11,849 nt of DNA from Planctomycetales bacterium (GTDB lineage Bacteria; Planctomycetota; Planctomycetia; Isosphaerales; Isosphaeraceae), in assembly GCA_027451455.1 (NCBI GenBank), contig DAIDJI010000093.1:1-11849 (forward strand), written 5' to 3'. The notes under the pieces were generated by a model, which was not told the origin of the DNA, made no database searches, and worked only from the letters and a program-made list of their open reading frames with translations. Made by a program: the position numbers and the translations under genes. Of this stretch, positions 1 to 6,887 are shown piece by piece; position 1 is the stretch's first letter, and every line of letters starts with the position of its first letter.

Positions 1-614
1 CGGGCGGCCTCCGGCATCCCCGGCATCACGCTGATCCGCACCAGGGCACCGAACCGGGCCTCCTCGGCGCGCGACCACGCCACGCAGACCGTCGCCGACG
101 ACGATCGGACCGCCTCACACTCCAGCTCGCGGAGCTGGTCGGCATGGCCCGGCCAGTAGAGCGTGTAATCGTCGATGTTGTAATAGATCGAAAAATCGGG
201 CCGCAACCGGTCGCGGAGATACAGGTAGTGGGGATACGTCATCACCAGTCCCCTGCGCGATCCGGGGCGGTCCTTCCACCACGACCCGACGGATCGGGCG
301 ATCGGCCGCATTCCGAGCCGGGGATAGCGTTTCATCCAGCCGCTCGGGAGGACGTGCTGGCGCTCCCAACGCCTCGGGCCGCTCCGCCGCATCCGGCAGT
401 CCGCCGACCAGGGATACAGTCCCTTCCGCCATCCGTTCAAATAATCCAGGCACTTCAGAAGGAGTACGTCGACCGAGTCGCGGTCGAGCTCGCGGAAGAG
501 GTGTTCGGTGGTCGCCCAGCCGGCATCGGCGACGGCCAGGGAGACAGGGATGTTCGTGGGGCTGGGAGTCGGACCCGAATCGAGCCCGACCGCCTCCATC
601 ATCGCGGTGCTCAT
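1..614 (-). CDS. Glycosyltransferase-like protein, C-terminus beyond window
   Basis: An open frame runs on the minus strand from an ATG at 614 off the left edge, giving 204 complete codons without a stop. It reads as real protein, with residues such as YPHYLYLRDRLRPDF followed by a YYNIDDYTLYWPG segment near residues 144-156 and an ELECEAVRSSSATVCVAWS stretch. That order (an acidic 'DDY' strand, a short loop, a helix, then a strand ending in a serine) resembles the middle of GT4/GT1-type glycosyltransferases, where the text usually reads 'VDD...LE..L...AD.V...S'. The donor-binding C-terminal half would lie outside the window. ATG codons also occur at residues 5 and 6, and the ribosome site (AGGA about 12 bases upstream) is weak, so the start could be slightly later. 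The gene follows the DUF1573 gene after 123 bases on the same strand. Overlapping frames on both strands look compositional. The family call is by eye; coding status is firmer than function. Confidence 0.6.
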   Translation of the reverse strand, partial: MSTAMMEAVGLDSGPTPSPTNIPVSLAVADAGWATTEHLFRELDRDSVDVLLLKCLDYLNGWRKGLYPWSADCRMRRSGPRRWERQHVLPSGWMKRYPRLGMRPIARSVGSWWKDRPGSRRGLVMTYPHYLYLRDRLRPDFSIYYNIDDYTLYWPGHADQLRELECEAVRSSSATVCVAWSRAEEARFGALVRISVMPGMPEAA

Positions 615-737
615 CGTCGTCGCGTCCTGCGCCCGGGCGATGGGGCCGCCCGACTCCTTCCGTCCCGACCGCCTCGGGATCCACGATCCTTCACAGTAAG
701 CGGACCCCGATCGTCCGTCAATGGAAGGGCGTGACGA

Positions 738-1760
738 TCAGCGAGGCGAGACGGTGGCAAAGACCTTGAGCTGGGCGACCGGCTCGTCCTTCAGGTCGGT
801 TTCGACCTTGAGGATGGCGTGGAACCCGCCCGGCTCCCGGGGAGCCGTGAGCTTCAGGTTCAGGACGTGGTCGGGCGAGGGATCGGGGCGTGACTCCTCG
901 GCCTCGAGCGCCGGCGAGCTGGGCGAGAGCCGGGTTAGCCGGAACGGCGACCGAGCCCGGACGTGGACCAGGTTCGGCCGGGTGATAGTCTCGCCTGGCC
1001 GGACGTGCCCCAGGTTGATGATCGAGGGCGTCATGGAGACGGCCGACTGGACCTGCGCCACGACCGAGATCGGGATGGCCTGGGGCGGGTTGTCGTTGGT
1101 GATCAGCGTGACCTGGTCCTTCAGGTAGCCGTTGGGGACGCCCGGCTGGAGCGCCGCGGTGATCTGCCACTGGATCTGGCCGTCGACTGTCCGGCCGGCC
1201 TCGCGGGCCTCGGCCTTCACGCGATCGGTCTGGGTCTTCATCTGGACGATGCTCCAGTCGGGCCGTCCGCCGGCGTAGGTGAGAGTCAGCGTGGAGGACG
1301 GCAGCTTCGGCGATCGACGGAAGATGCCAAAGTCGAACTGCCCAGGATTGGTCAGGATATCGCCGCGGATGAAGCAGGTCAGGTTGAGGTCGACCTCGAC
1401 GAAGACCGGCCGGTCAAGGATCAGGGTCAGGCCCGAGGCCTTGTATCCATTGAAGTTGGTCGTGTTGATCGTGGCCTCGACGGTTGTCTGGGTTCCGGGC
1501 GGGATCGTCCGGGCGCCGACCTTCACGTCGGTGCAGCCGCACTTGGTCCGCCAGTCGGCGATGTGGATGTCGTCGCCGGAGGTGTTGACAACCGTGAACG
1601 AGTGGCGGATCTGCGAGCCGCGGGCGACGGTGCCGAAGTCGTAGGCCCGCTCGGGGAAAGCTGAGGTCAGCCAGTCGGCCTGGGCTCCGGCGGCGCCGGG
1701 GAGGGCCAGGGCGATCGCGAGGGCCAGCGGGGCGATCCAGGGTGTCGAGTTCCGTAGCAT
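738..1760 (-). CDS. Exported DUF1573 domain protein
   Basis: This is a 340-residue protein with a clear signal peptide: basic and polar start, a hydrophobic core at about residues 9-21, and a likely cleavage after AGAQA near residue 28. It should act outside the cytoplasmic membrane. The first beta-sandwich module (about 38-130) carries the DUF1573 signature: YDFGTVARGSQIRHSF, then a CGCT motif with Cys74 and Cys76, then PPGTQ. Two further modules begin at QFDFGIFRRS (about 141) and INLGHVRPGE (about 248), so the protein looks like three related immunoglobulin-like (ASH/MSP-like) modules. Only the first keeps the Cys-Gly-Cys motif. The frame opens at 1883, but the ATG at 1760 is preferred because it sits directly before the signal peptide and has GGAG about 10 bases upstream. 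Biochemical function of DUF1573 is unknown to me; an envelope structural or binding role is inference. Confidence 0.9.
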   Translation of the reverse strand: MLRNSTPWIAPLALAIALALPGAAGAQADWLTSAFPERAYDFGTVARGSQIRHSFTVVNTSGDDIHIADWRTKCGCTDVKVGARTIPPGTQTTVEATINTTNFNGYKASGLTLILDRPVFVEVDLNLTCFIRGDILTNPGQFDFGIFRRSPKLPSSTLTLTYAGGRPDWSIVQMKTQTDRVKAEAREAGRTVDGQIQWQITAALQPGVPNGYLKDQVTLITNDNPPQAIPISVVAQVQSAVSMTPSIINLGHVRPGETITRPNLVHVRARSPFRLTRLSPSSPALEAEESRPDPSPDHVLNLKLTAPREPGGFHAILKVETDLKDEPVAQLKVFATVSPR

Positions 1761-2060
1761 CGGTTCCACTCCATGCCGGGTCGGCGCGGGCGGTGGTGCG
1801 CGATGGATCGTCGCCGGCGCACCAGGCCCACTCTGAAGAGGATCGGATGCCGGAGACCGTGCGATCATGGCCGATTCGCCCACCGGGGCCCGCGGGTGGC
1901 GGGATATTCGGATTGTACCGCGAGCCCGTTCATCGGGGACCTTTCACCAAATCCAGGAGCGACGCCTGTTCCCGCACCAGGGTCCACGATAGGATATATG
2001 TCGGAATTAGGAGAGGCGGCCACACACCCATCAAATCGGCGCTCTGCCGGAAGATCATCC
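1761..2060. promoter_or_regulatory. Divergent intergenic region between DUF1573 and STAS genes
   Basis: These 300 bases separate two divergently transcribed genes and should hold both promoters. Frames cross it on both strands but none resembles a protein. The most AT-rich spot is AGGATATATG at 1991-2000, which could be a -10-like element or an alternative in-frame start (1998) for the STAS gene. I found no convincing -35/-10 pair and no sigma-54 site. Confidence 0.4.
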
Positions 2061-2528
2061 ATGCTGAAGCCCTCCGTCGAGATCCATAACAAGGATGGCA
2101 TCCTGGTGGCGGAGTTCTGGGACTGCCTACGGCTGGACCCGGCCCCGGTGCAGGATCTGCGGAAACATTACGAGACTCACGTGCAATCGGGCGGCCGTCC
2201 GGAGCTGGTGGTCGACCTGAGTGGGGTCGGATTCGCCGGTTCGGCGGCGCTCGGGAACTTTGTGGCTTTGCAGCGTACGGTCAGGCAGAAGGGCGGTCGG
2301 GTCATCTTCTGCAACGTGGACGCGACGGTTTCGGAGGTCCTGCGGGCGAGCAAGCTGGAGTCGCTCTTCTCGTACGAGTCGGACCGTGAGGCGGCGCTGA
2401 AGGCGATCCGGGATCGTCCCTCGGAGCCCTCGGTCAAGGACGGACCGCGGAGCGAGGTTCGACCGCCGGGGCCACCGGGCGGGATTGCCTCGCGGATGCG
2501 GCGGCGGTCCGCCGAGGAAAAGGAGTAA
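2061..2528 (+). CDS. STAS domain protein (anti-sigma factor antagonist-like)
   Basis: This 155-residue protein carries one STAS domain (about residues 5-115), the fold of SpoIIAA/RsbV, which binds anti-sigma kinases in a phosphorylation-dependent way. The key loop reads VVDLSGVGFAGSAALG. Aligned with the SpoIIAA 'FMDSSGLG' loop, the phosphorylatable serine is kept as Ser61, while the preceding Asp is Gly and the following Ser is Ala. The end of the domain (GGRVIFCNVDATVSEVLRAS, then LESLF) is typical. A charged, proline-rich tail of about 40 residues follows and ends in RMRRRSAEEKE; this is longer than most single STAS proteins. The ATG at 2061 matches the start of the downstream paralog. In-frame starts at 1998 and further upstream are possible but add sequence unlike any domain. 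It is the first gene of the plus-strand cassette. No RsbW-like kinase or sigma factor is visible, so the partner is unknown. Confidence 0.85.
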   Translation: MLKPSVEIHNKDGILVAEFWDCLRLDPAPVQDLRKHYETHVQSGGRPELVVDLSGVGFAGSAALGNFVALQRTVRQKGGRVIFCNVDATVSEVLRASKLESLFSYESDREAALKAIRDRPSEPSVKDGPRSEVRPPGPPGGIASRMRRRSAEEKE

Positions 2529-2544
2529 GTGTCGGGAGGGCCTC

Positions 2545-2635
2545 GCCGGGAGAATTTCGGCCGGAATCCCTTGATCGGCATGGGCTGGGCGACGATGATT
2601 GCGCCCGGGTGAGGCGAAATTCCGCCCTTCCCGGC
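2545..2635 (+). promoter_or_regulatory. Possible long-range stem between the two STAS genes
   Basis: GCCGGG (2545-2550) pairs with CCCGGC (2630-2635), and GAATTTCG (2552-2559) pairs with CGAAATTC (2615-2622). This makes a bulged stem of 14 pairs closing a loop of about 55 bases in the 168-base gap. No T-run follows, so it is not an obvious terminator. It could be an mRNA structure affecting the second STAS gene, or chance in GC-rich sequence. Confidence 0.25.
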
Positions 2636-2696
2636 TGGACCGAGCGATCGATCCCGAGACCGTCACCGAGGCGCAGGCAATCGCGGGGGCAGAACG

Positions 2697-3056
2697 ATGG
2701 CCGTCACTCCCAGGATTCAGGCCAGTGAAACCGATGGCATCCGGGTCATCCGGTTCGTCGACCGGCAGCTTTTCGACGAGCGAACCGTTCGCGAGGCGGC
2801 CGACCAGGTTCTGGGCACCCTGCCGAATGACGGCAGCCCGATCCGCCTGGTTCTCGACTTCTCCGACGTGAACCTGGTTTCCAGCACACTTTTGAGCAAG
2901 CTCATCCTCCTTCAGCGACGGGTGGCGACTTCCGGGGGGAAGCTCCGGCTCTGCGAGATGTCGCCGGTGATCCAGCAGGTCTTCCGCACATCGAACCTCG
3001 ATCGGCTGTTCAGCATCGACCGGGACGTTCGCGCGGCGCTCGAATCTTTCCATTGA
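2697..3056 (+). CDS. STAS domain protein (second paralog)
   Basis: This 119-residue protein is almost entirely one STAS domain. The switch loop reads LVLDFSDVNLVSSTLLSKL; by alignment with SpoIIAA the phosphorylatable residue corresponds to Ser63, with Ser62 replacing the usual Asp and Thr64 replacing the second Ser. The C-terminal half (GGKLRLCEMSPVIQQVF, then LDRLF) matches the 'GGKLRLC...I..VF....L..LF' pattern I associate with planctomycete STAS proteins. It is related to the upstream gene (both have a K/T-DGI strand at the start, then the V-DLS/LDFS loop), suggesting a tandem duplication with divergence. The ATG at 2697 is preceded by a GGGGGC purine-rich stretch. It lies 168 bases after the first STAS gene and 142 bases before the CheB start. 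Expected role is cytoplasmic protein-protein switching; its partner is not shown by the sequence. Confidence 0.88.
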   Translation: MAVTPRIQASETDGIRVIRFVDRQLFDERTVREAADQVLGTLPNDGSPIRLVLDFSDVNLVSSTLLSKLILLQRRVATSGGKLRLCEMSPVIQQVFRTSNLDRLFSIDRDVRAALESFH

Positions 3057-3093
3057 GGGCCGATCGCTCGACAGCCGCCTGACCCCCTGACCA

Positions 3094-3123
3094 AAGCCCC
3101 AATCGGGCGATAGAATGGGGCTT
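3094..3123 (+). promoter_or_regulatory. Perfect 8-bp hairpin upstream of cheB
   Basis: AAGCCCCA (3094-3101) and TGGGGCTT (3116-3123) are perfect inverted repeats around a 14-base loop. It lies midway in the STAS2-CheB gap. There is no T-run after it on the plus strand. It could be an operator, an mRNA processing or stabilising structure, or a weak terminator; the sequence does not decide. Confidence 0.35.
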
Positions 3124-3198
3124 GCGCCGGTGGACCGAACCGGAACAGGCCGGCCTGCGACGGCGCCAATGGGGGCTGTCGTGAGCGAAGAGGTCGTG

Positions 3199-4269
3199 AT
3201 GGCGGGACACGATATCGTAGTGATCGGGGCGTCAGCCGGCGGGGTTGAGGCCCTCTCCATCCTGGTGAGCCTTCTGCCCGCGGACTTCCCGGCGACGGTC
3301 TTCGTCGTCCTGCACATCCCGGCACATAGCCCGAGCCTCCTGCCGCAGATCCTCGACCGCAAGGGGCCGATGCCGGCGTCGCACGCGGTCGACGGCGAGT
3401 CGATCCGACCGGGGCGGATCTTCATCGCACCGCCCGATTTTCACCTGCTTCTGGAGCGAGGCCGGATCCGGCTGATCAAGGGCCCTCGCGAGAACGGCCA
3501 TCGGCCCGCGATCGATCCGCTCTTCCGATCGGCGGCTCTGGCTTACGGCTCCAGCGTCGTCGGCGTGATTCTCTCGGGTACGCTCGACGACGGATCTTCT
3601 GGGCTCCAGGCGATCCAGGAGCGCGGCGGGAGGACGATCGTGCAGGACCCCGAGGAGGCGCTCCATGCCGGGATGCCGCGCAATGCGATCGAGGCGGTCG
3701 CCGTCGATCATGTGCTGCCGGTGGCCGGGATCGCCGCCGAACTGGACCGGCTCGCGCGCGACGTGATCCAGGATTCGGAGGGGCGACCGATCCCGGACGA
3801 CATGGATCAAGAGAACCAGATGTCGGCCTTCGATCTGGATGCGATCGAGGACGAGGACCACCCGGGCCGTCCTTCGGGGTTCGCCTGCCCCGACTGCGGC
3901 GGCACGCTCTGGGAACGGACCGACGGCGAGCTGATCCAGTTCCGATGCCGGGTCGGCCACGCCTGGACGGCCAACGGACTGGTCGCCGAGCAAACGGAAG
4001 GAATTGAGACGGCGCTCTGGACGGCCCTCCGAGCTCTCGAGGAGCGAGCGGCGCTCTGCAATCGGGTCGCGAGCCGGATGGAGGAGCGTGGGCGGACCAC
4101 CTCGGCTACCCGGTTCCGCGAGCAGGCGGCCGAGTCGAAGCAACGGGCCGCCCTGCTCCGCCGGGTCCTGGTCACCGCCCCCTCCCGGAGCGTCGAGCGG
4201 GGGCCCGAGACAATGCCTGGCCCGGAGAACGACTCGACCCGGCCCGGGCAAGGGGTGCAGGATGGATGA
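3199..4269 (+). CDS. cheB: CheB-type protein-glutamate methylesterase, no receiver, zinc-ribbon-like tail
   Basis: This 356-residue protein starts directly with a CheB esterase domain (about residues 4-190), which hydrolyses glutamate methyl esters on signalling proteins. The catalytic triad is visible: Ser12 in VIGASAGG, His39 in VVLHIPAHSPSLLP, and Asp131 in LSGTLDDGSSG. The IFIAPPDFHLLL and HAGMPRNAIEA segments also fit. There is no N-terminal receiver domain, unlike enteric CheB, so activation by CheA phosphorylation is not expected. After an acidic linker comes FACPDCGG...FRCRVGHAW with Cys230, Cys233, Cys250 and His254, a probable zinc site, then a helical region (about 260-325). I have seen this tail in other stand-alone CheB proteins. 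The start is uncertain: the frame is open from 3115 and GTG 3181 or ATG 3169 are possible; 3199 is chosen because GAAGAGG lies just upstream and the esterase begins there. The stop overlaps the next gene. Confidence 0.92.
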   Translation: MAGHDIVVIGASAGGVEALSILVSLLPADFPATVFVVLHIPAHSPSLLPQILDRKGPMPASHAVDGESIRPGRIFIAPPDFHLLLERGRIRLIKGPRENGHRPAIDPLFRSAALAYGSSVVGVILSGTLDDGSSGLQAIQERGGRTIVQDPEEALHAGMPRNAIEAVAVDHVLPVAGIAAELDRLARDVIQDSEGRPIPDDMDQENQMSAFDLDAIEDEDHPGRPSGFACPDCGGTLWERTDGELIQFRCRVGHAWTANGLVAEQTEGIETALWTALRALEERAALCNRVASRMEERGRTTSATRFREQAAESKQRAALLRRVLVTAPSRSVERGPETMPGPENDSTRPGQGVQDG

Positions 4270-4888
4270 GCCCGCCACGCTCGAGCCGGCGTTCCCGGTT
4301 GTGGCGATGGTCGCCTCGGTCGGCGGGCTCGCGGCGCTCACCGCCGTGCTCTCGCACCTGCCCGGCGACTTCGGGGCCGCCGTGGTGATCGTGCAGCACC
4401 TCGCCCCGAATCGCCCGAGCCTGCTGGCTCCGATCCTTGGCCAGTCGATCGCCTTGCCGATCCGCGAGGCCCGGCAAGGCGATCGGCTCCGTTCCGGCCT
4501 TGCCCTCGTTGCCCCGCCAGACCATCACCTGATCGTCCAATCCGAGGCGATCCTCGCCCTGACCTCAACTACACGAGTGCATTACTCCCGACCGTCGGCC
4601 GATGCCCTCCTCGAATCCCTCGGCCGCGAACTTGGGCCCCGGGCCATCGCGGTCATCCTTACGGGTTCCGGAAATGACGGCGCCGGGGGCGCCCGGATCG
4701 TCAAGCAGGCCGGCGGGATCGTCCTTGCTCAGGATCGAGCCACCTCCCAGAGTTTTGGGATGCCCGGCGCCGCCATCCAGACCGGATGTGTCGACGCGGT
4801 CCTCCCGCTCCATCAGATTGCTCCGACCCTCGTCCAGCTTGTCCGTGCAACCACCGCCCGTGATCGTCCGCGGCCCGCACAGGAATGA
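4262..4888 (+). CDS. cheB: CheB-type methylesterase, minimal single domain
   Basis: This 208-residue protein is a bare CheB esterase domain. Its triad is intact: Ser19 in MVASVGGLAAL, His46 in VIVQHLAPNRPSLLAPIL, and Asp139 in ILTGSGNDGAGG. The LVAPPDHHLIV strand and the SFGMPGAAIQTG segment are family features. The first motif is slightly changed (usually 'IGAS.GG'; here the Gly is replaced by Val). It lacks both the receiver domain and the cysteine-rich tail of its neighbour, so the pair may serve different substrates or be tuned differently. The ATG at 4262 lies inside the end of the preceding cheB (overlap 4262-4269) and has AAGGGG about 7 bases upstream, so translational coupling is likely. 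It ends 10 bases before the CheR gene. A longer frame opening upstream is only the shadow of the first cheB. Function by family is firm; the physiological substrate is unknown. Confidence 0.92.
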   Translation: MDEPATLEPAFPVVAMVASVGGLAALTAVLSHLPGDFGAAVVIVQHLAPNRPSLLAPILGQSIALPIREARQGDRLRSGLALVAPPDHHLIVQSEAILALTSTTRVHYSRPSADALLESLGRELGPRAIAVILTGSGNDGAGGARIVKQAGGIVLAQDRATSQSFGMPGAAIQTGCVDAVLPLHQIAPTLVQLVRATTARDRPRPAQE

Positions 4889-4898
4889 TCGAAGACCC

Positions 4899-6827
4899 AT
4901 GGCCAATGACCCGACCGAAGAACCCATGCGTCCCCAGGACCCCCAGCACAATCTCGAATTTGAGCAACTGCTGGAGCATCTCCGGCGCAGCCGGGGGTTC
5001 GACTTCACCGGCTACAAGCGGGCGAGCCTGATGCGCCGCGTCAACAAGCGGATGCACCAGATCGGTGCGACCAACTACACCCATTACACCGACTACCTGG
5101 AAGTCCACCCCGAGGAATTCGCCCGGCTCTTCGACACCATTCTGATCAACGTGACGGCCTTCTTCCGCGACCCCTCGGCCTGGGAGGCGATCACCTCGCA
5201 GGTGATCCCGAGGATCCTGGCCAGCAAGCAGCCCGACGACCCGGTCCGGGTCTGGAGCGCTGGGTGCGCCTCGGGTGAGGAGGCCTACACACTGGCGATC
5301 GTTCTGGCCGAGGCCCTCGGAATCGCGGCGTTTCGCGACCGCGTGAAAATCTACGCGACCGACGTCGACGAGGAGGCACTCGCCCGCGCCCGGCAGGCGT
5401 CGTACACCGCGCGCGAGGTTCAGGCGATCCCGCCGGAATGGCTCGCCAGGTACTTCGAGGAGAACAACGGCCGATTCATTTTCCACAAGGATCTCCGCCG
5501 CTCGGTGATCTTCGGCCGGCACGACCTGATCCAGGACGCCCCGATCTCTCGGATCGACCTGCTCTCGTGCCGAAATACCCTGATGTACCTCAACACGGAG
5601 ACGCAGGCCCGCATTCTCGAGCGGCTGCACTTCGCGCTGCACGAGCGAGGCTTCCTCTTTCTGGGGAAGGCTGAGACTCTGCTGACTTACAACAACGCTT
5701 TCATCCCGGTGGACCTCAAGAGGAGGATCTTCGCCAAGGTCGCGCGAGGAAACCTGCGCGACCGCCTGCTCGTCATGGCCCGGACCGGGAGCGAGGAGGC
5801 GGTCAACCACCTGGTCGGCCACGTCCGGATCCGGGAGAGCGCCTTCGATGCCGCGCCGGTGGCCCAGGTCGTCGTCGACTTCGGCGGGACGCTCACGCTC
5901 GCCAATGAGCGATCTCGAATTCTCTTCAAGATCGCCTCGTCGGACCTCGGCCAGCCGCTCCAGGATCTGCAACTCTCCTACCGGCCGGTCGAACTTCGGT
6001 CGTGCATCGACCGCGCCTACACCGAGCGGCGGGAGATCGTGCTGAAGGATGTCGCCTGGTCGATCAGCGTCAGCGAGACGACGTATTTCGACGTCTACGT
6101 GACCCCGCTGATGGATGCCGGCGGGTCGATCCTGGGCGCGAGCGTGACCTTCGTTGACACGACGGCCGCCAAGCGGATCGCCGACGAGCACCAGCGCTCC
6201 GCCCGAGAACTGGAGACGGCCAACGAGGAATTGCAGTCGACCAACGAGGAACTGGAGACAACGAATGAGGAGCTGCAATCCACCGTCGAGGAGCTGGAGA
6301 CGACGAGTGAGGAGCTCCAGTCGACCAACGAGGAACTGGAGACGATGAACGAGGAGCTCCAGTCGACCAACGAGGAACTGGAGACCGTCAACGAGGAGCT
6401 GCGCAGGCGGAGCAACGAGTGGAAGCGTGTCAACACTTTCCTGGAGTCGATCCTCGGCAGCCTCCGTGAGGCGGTGGTGGTGGTCGACCGCGAGTTCCTG
6501 ATCCTGGTCTGGAACCCGAGGGCCGAGGACCTCTGGGGGCTCCGTGCGGAGGAGGTCCGGTCGAAGAACCTGCTGAGCCTCGACATCGGCCTGCCGGTCG
6601 AGCGGCTCAAGCCGGCGCTCCGGGGCTGTCTCACCGGCGAGGCCCCGTTCCCGGACTTCAGCCACAAGGCGACGAACCGTCGCGGCAAGGCGATCGACTG
6701 CCGGATCACCTGCATGCCGATGACCTCAGCGGATGCCGGGGTCATCGGCGTGATCCTGATGATGAACGAGCAGTCCGACGGGACCGCGGGCGAGCCGTCC
6801 GGCCTCCCGAACGCCGCCGCGCCCTGA
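4899..6827 (+). CDS. cheR: CheR methyltransferase fused to PAS, heptad coiled coil and second PAS
   Basis: This 642-residue fusion begins with a CheR domain (about residues 20-285), an S-adenosylmethionine-dependent glutamate O-methyltransferase. Visible signatures are NVTAFFRDP (84-92), the SAM-binding VWSAGCASGEEAYTLA (118-133), the acidic IYATDVDEEAL (151-161), and DLLSCRNTLMYL (220-231). A degenerate PAS domain follows (about 310-425). Then come nine near-perfect seven-residue repeats (437-501) alternating ELETxNE and ELQSTNE, certainly a coiled coil. A second PAS (about 512-622) ends the protein. No kinase, HATPase or receiver domain follows, although many relatives continue into HisKA-HATPase. 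There are no membrane segments, so it should be cytoplasmic and probably dimeric. ATG 4899 is chosen because it lies 10 bases after the cheB stop and leaves a normal CheR N-terminus; the frame is open further up only as a cheB shadow. It is the last gene of the cassette. Confidence 0.94.
   Translation: MANDPTEEPMRPQDPQHNLEFEQLLEHLRRSRGFDFTGYKRASLMRRVNKRMHQIGATNYTHYTDYLEVHPEEFARLFDTILINVTAFFRDPSAWEAITSQVIPRILASKQPDDPVRVWSAGCASGEEAYTLAIVLAEALGIAAFRDRVKIYATDVDEEALARARQASYTAREVQAIPPEWLARYFEENNGRFIFHKDLRRSVIFGRHDLIQDAPISRIDLLSCRNTLMYLNTETQARILERLHFALHERGFLFLGKAETLLTYNNAFIPVDLKRRIFAKVARGNLRDRLLVMARTGSEEAVNHLVGHVRIRESAFDAAPVAQVVVDFGGTLTLANERSRILFKIASSDLGQPLQDLQLSYRPVELRSCIDRAYTERREIVLKDVAWSISVSETTYFDVYVTPLMDAGGSILGASVTFVDTTAAKRIADEHQRSARELETANEELQSTNEELETTNEELQSTVEELETTSEELQSTNEELETMNEELQSTNEELETVNEELRRRSNEWKRVNTFLESILGSLREAVVVVDREFLILVWNPRAEDLWGLRAEEVRSKNLLSLDIGLPVERLKPALRGCLTGEAPFPDFSHKATNRRGKAIDCRITCMPMTSADAGVIGVILMMNEQSDGTAGEPSGLPNAAAP
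6207..6401 (+). repeat. Nine-heptad coding repeat (ELETxNE / ELQSTNE)
   Basis: A 21-base unit is repeated nine times in frame within the CheR fusion, alternating two versions so that the larger period is 42 bases (14 residues). Protein conservation is very high (leucine every seven residues and a Glu-Glu pair at every heptad joint), while codons vary (GAA/GAG, CAG/CAA, ACG/ACA/ACC). This indicates selection on the protein rather than recent DNA slippage, although several 15-20 base stretches are nearly identical. Confidence 0.9.
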
Positions 6828-6887
6828 GTTCGTCACGAGGACCGCCGCGAAGGCCATTGGCACCGTCGGCGGGAATTCTGTCGACGC

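Noticed and set aside
115..734. Frames of 189 (minus) and 196 (plus) codons near the left edge
   Set aside because: Both are Arg/Pro/Gly-rich; the third frame, on the minus strand running off the edge, reads as a coherent glycosyltransferase-like protein.
2127..3425. 432-codon minus-strand frame across both STAS genes
   Set aside because: It covers two genes with strong STAS motifs and the gap between them; composition is not protein-like.
3232..4341. 369-codon minus-strand frame opposite the first cheB
   Set aside because: Shadow frame caused by high GC at third codon positions; no recognisable family, while the plus strand has the full CheB triad.
6207..6401. Repetitive DNA considered as a CRISPR-like or mobile repeat
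   Set aside because: It is in frame, 21-base periodic without spacers, and encodes a known type of coiled-coil linker.
4701..6665. Very long (654-codon) open frame on the minus strand opposite the CheR fusion
   Set aside because: Its translation is low-complexity Arg/Asp/Leu/Val text mirroring the heptad repeats and GC-rich codons of cheR; it has no domain and overlaps a gene with clear motifs.
6842..6872. CCGCCG/CGGCGG pair between the convergent cheR and kinase genes as a bidirectional terminator
   Set aside because: Only six pairs with a 19-base loop and no T-run on either strand; too weak to call.
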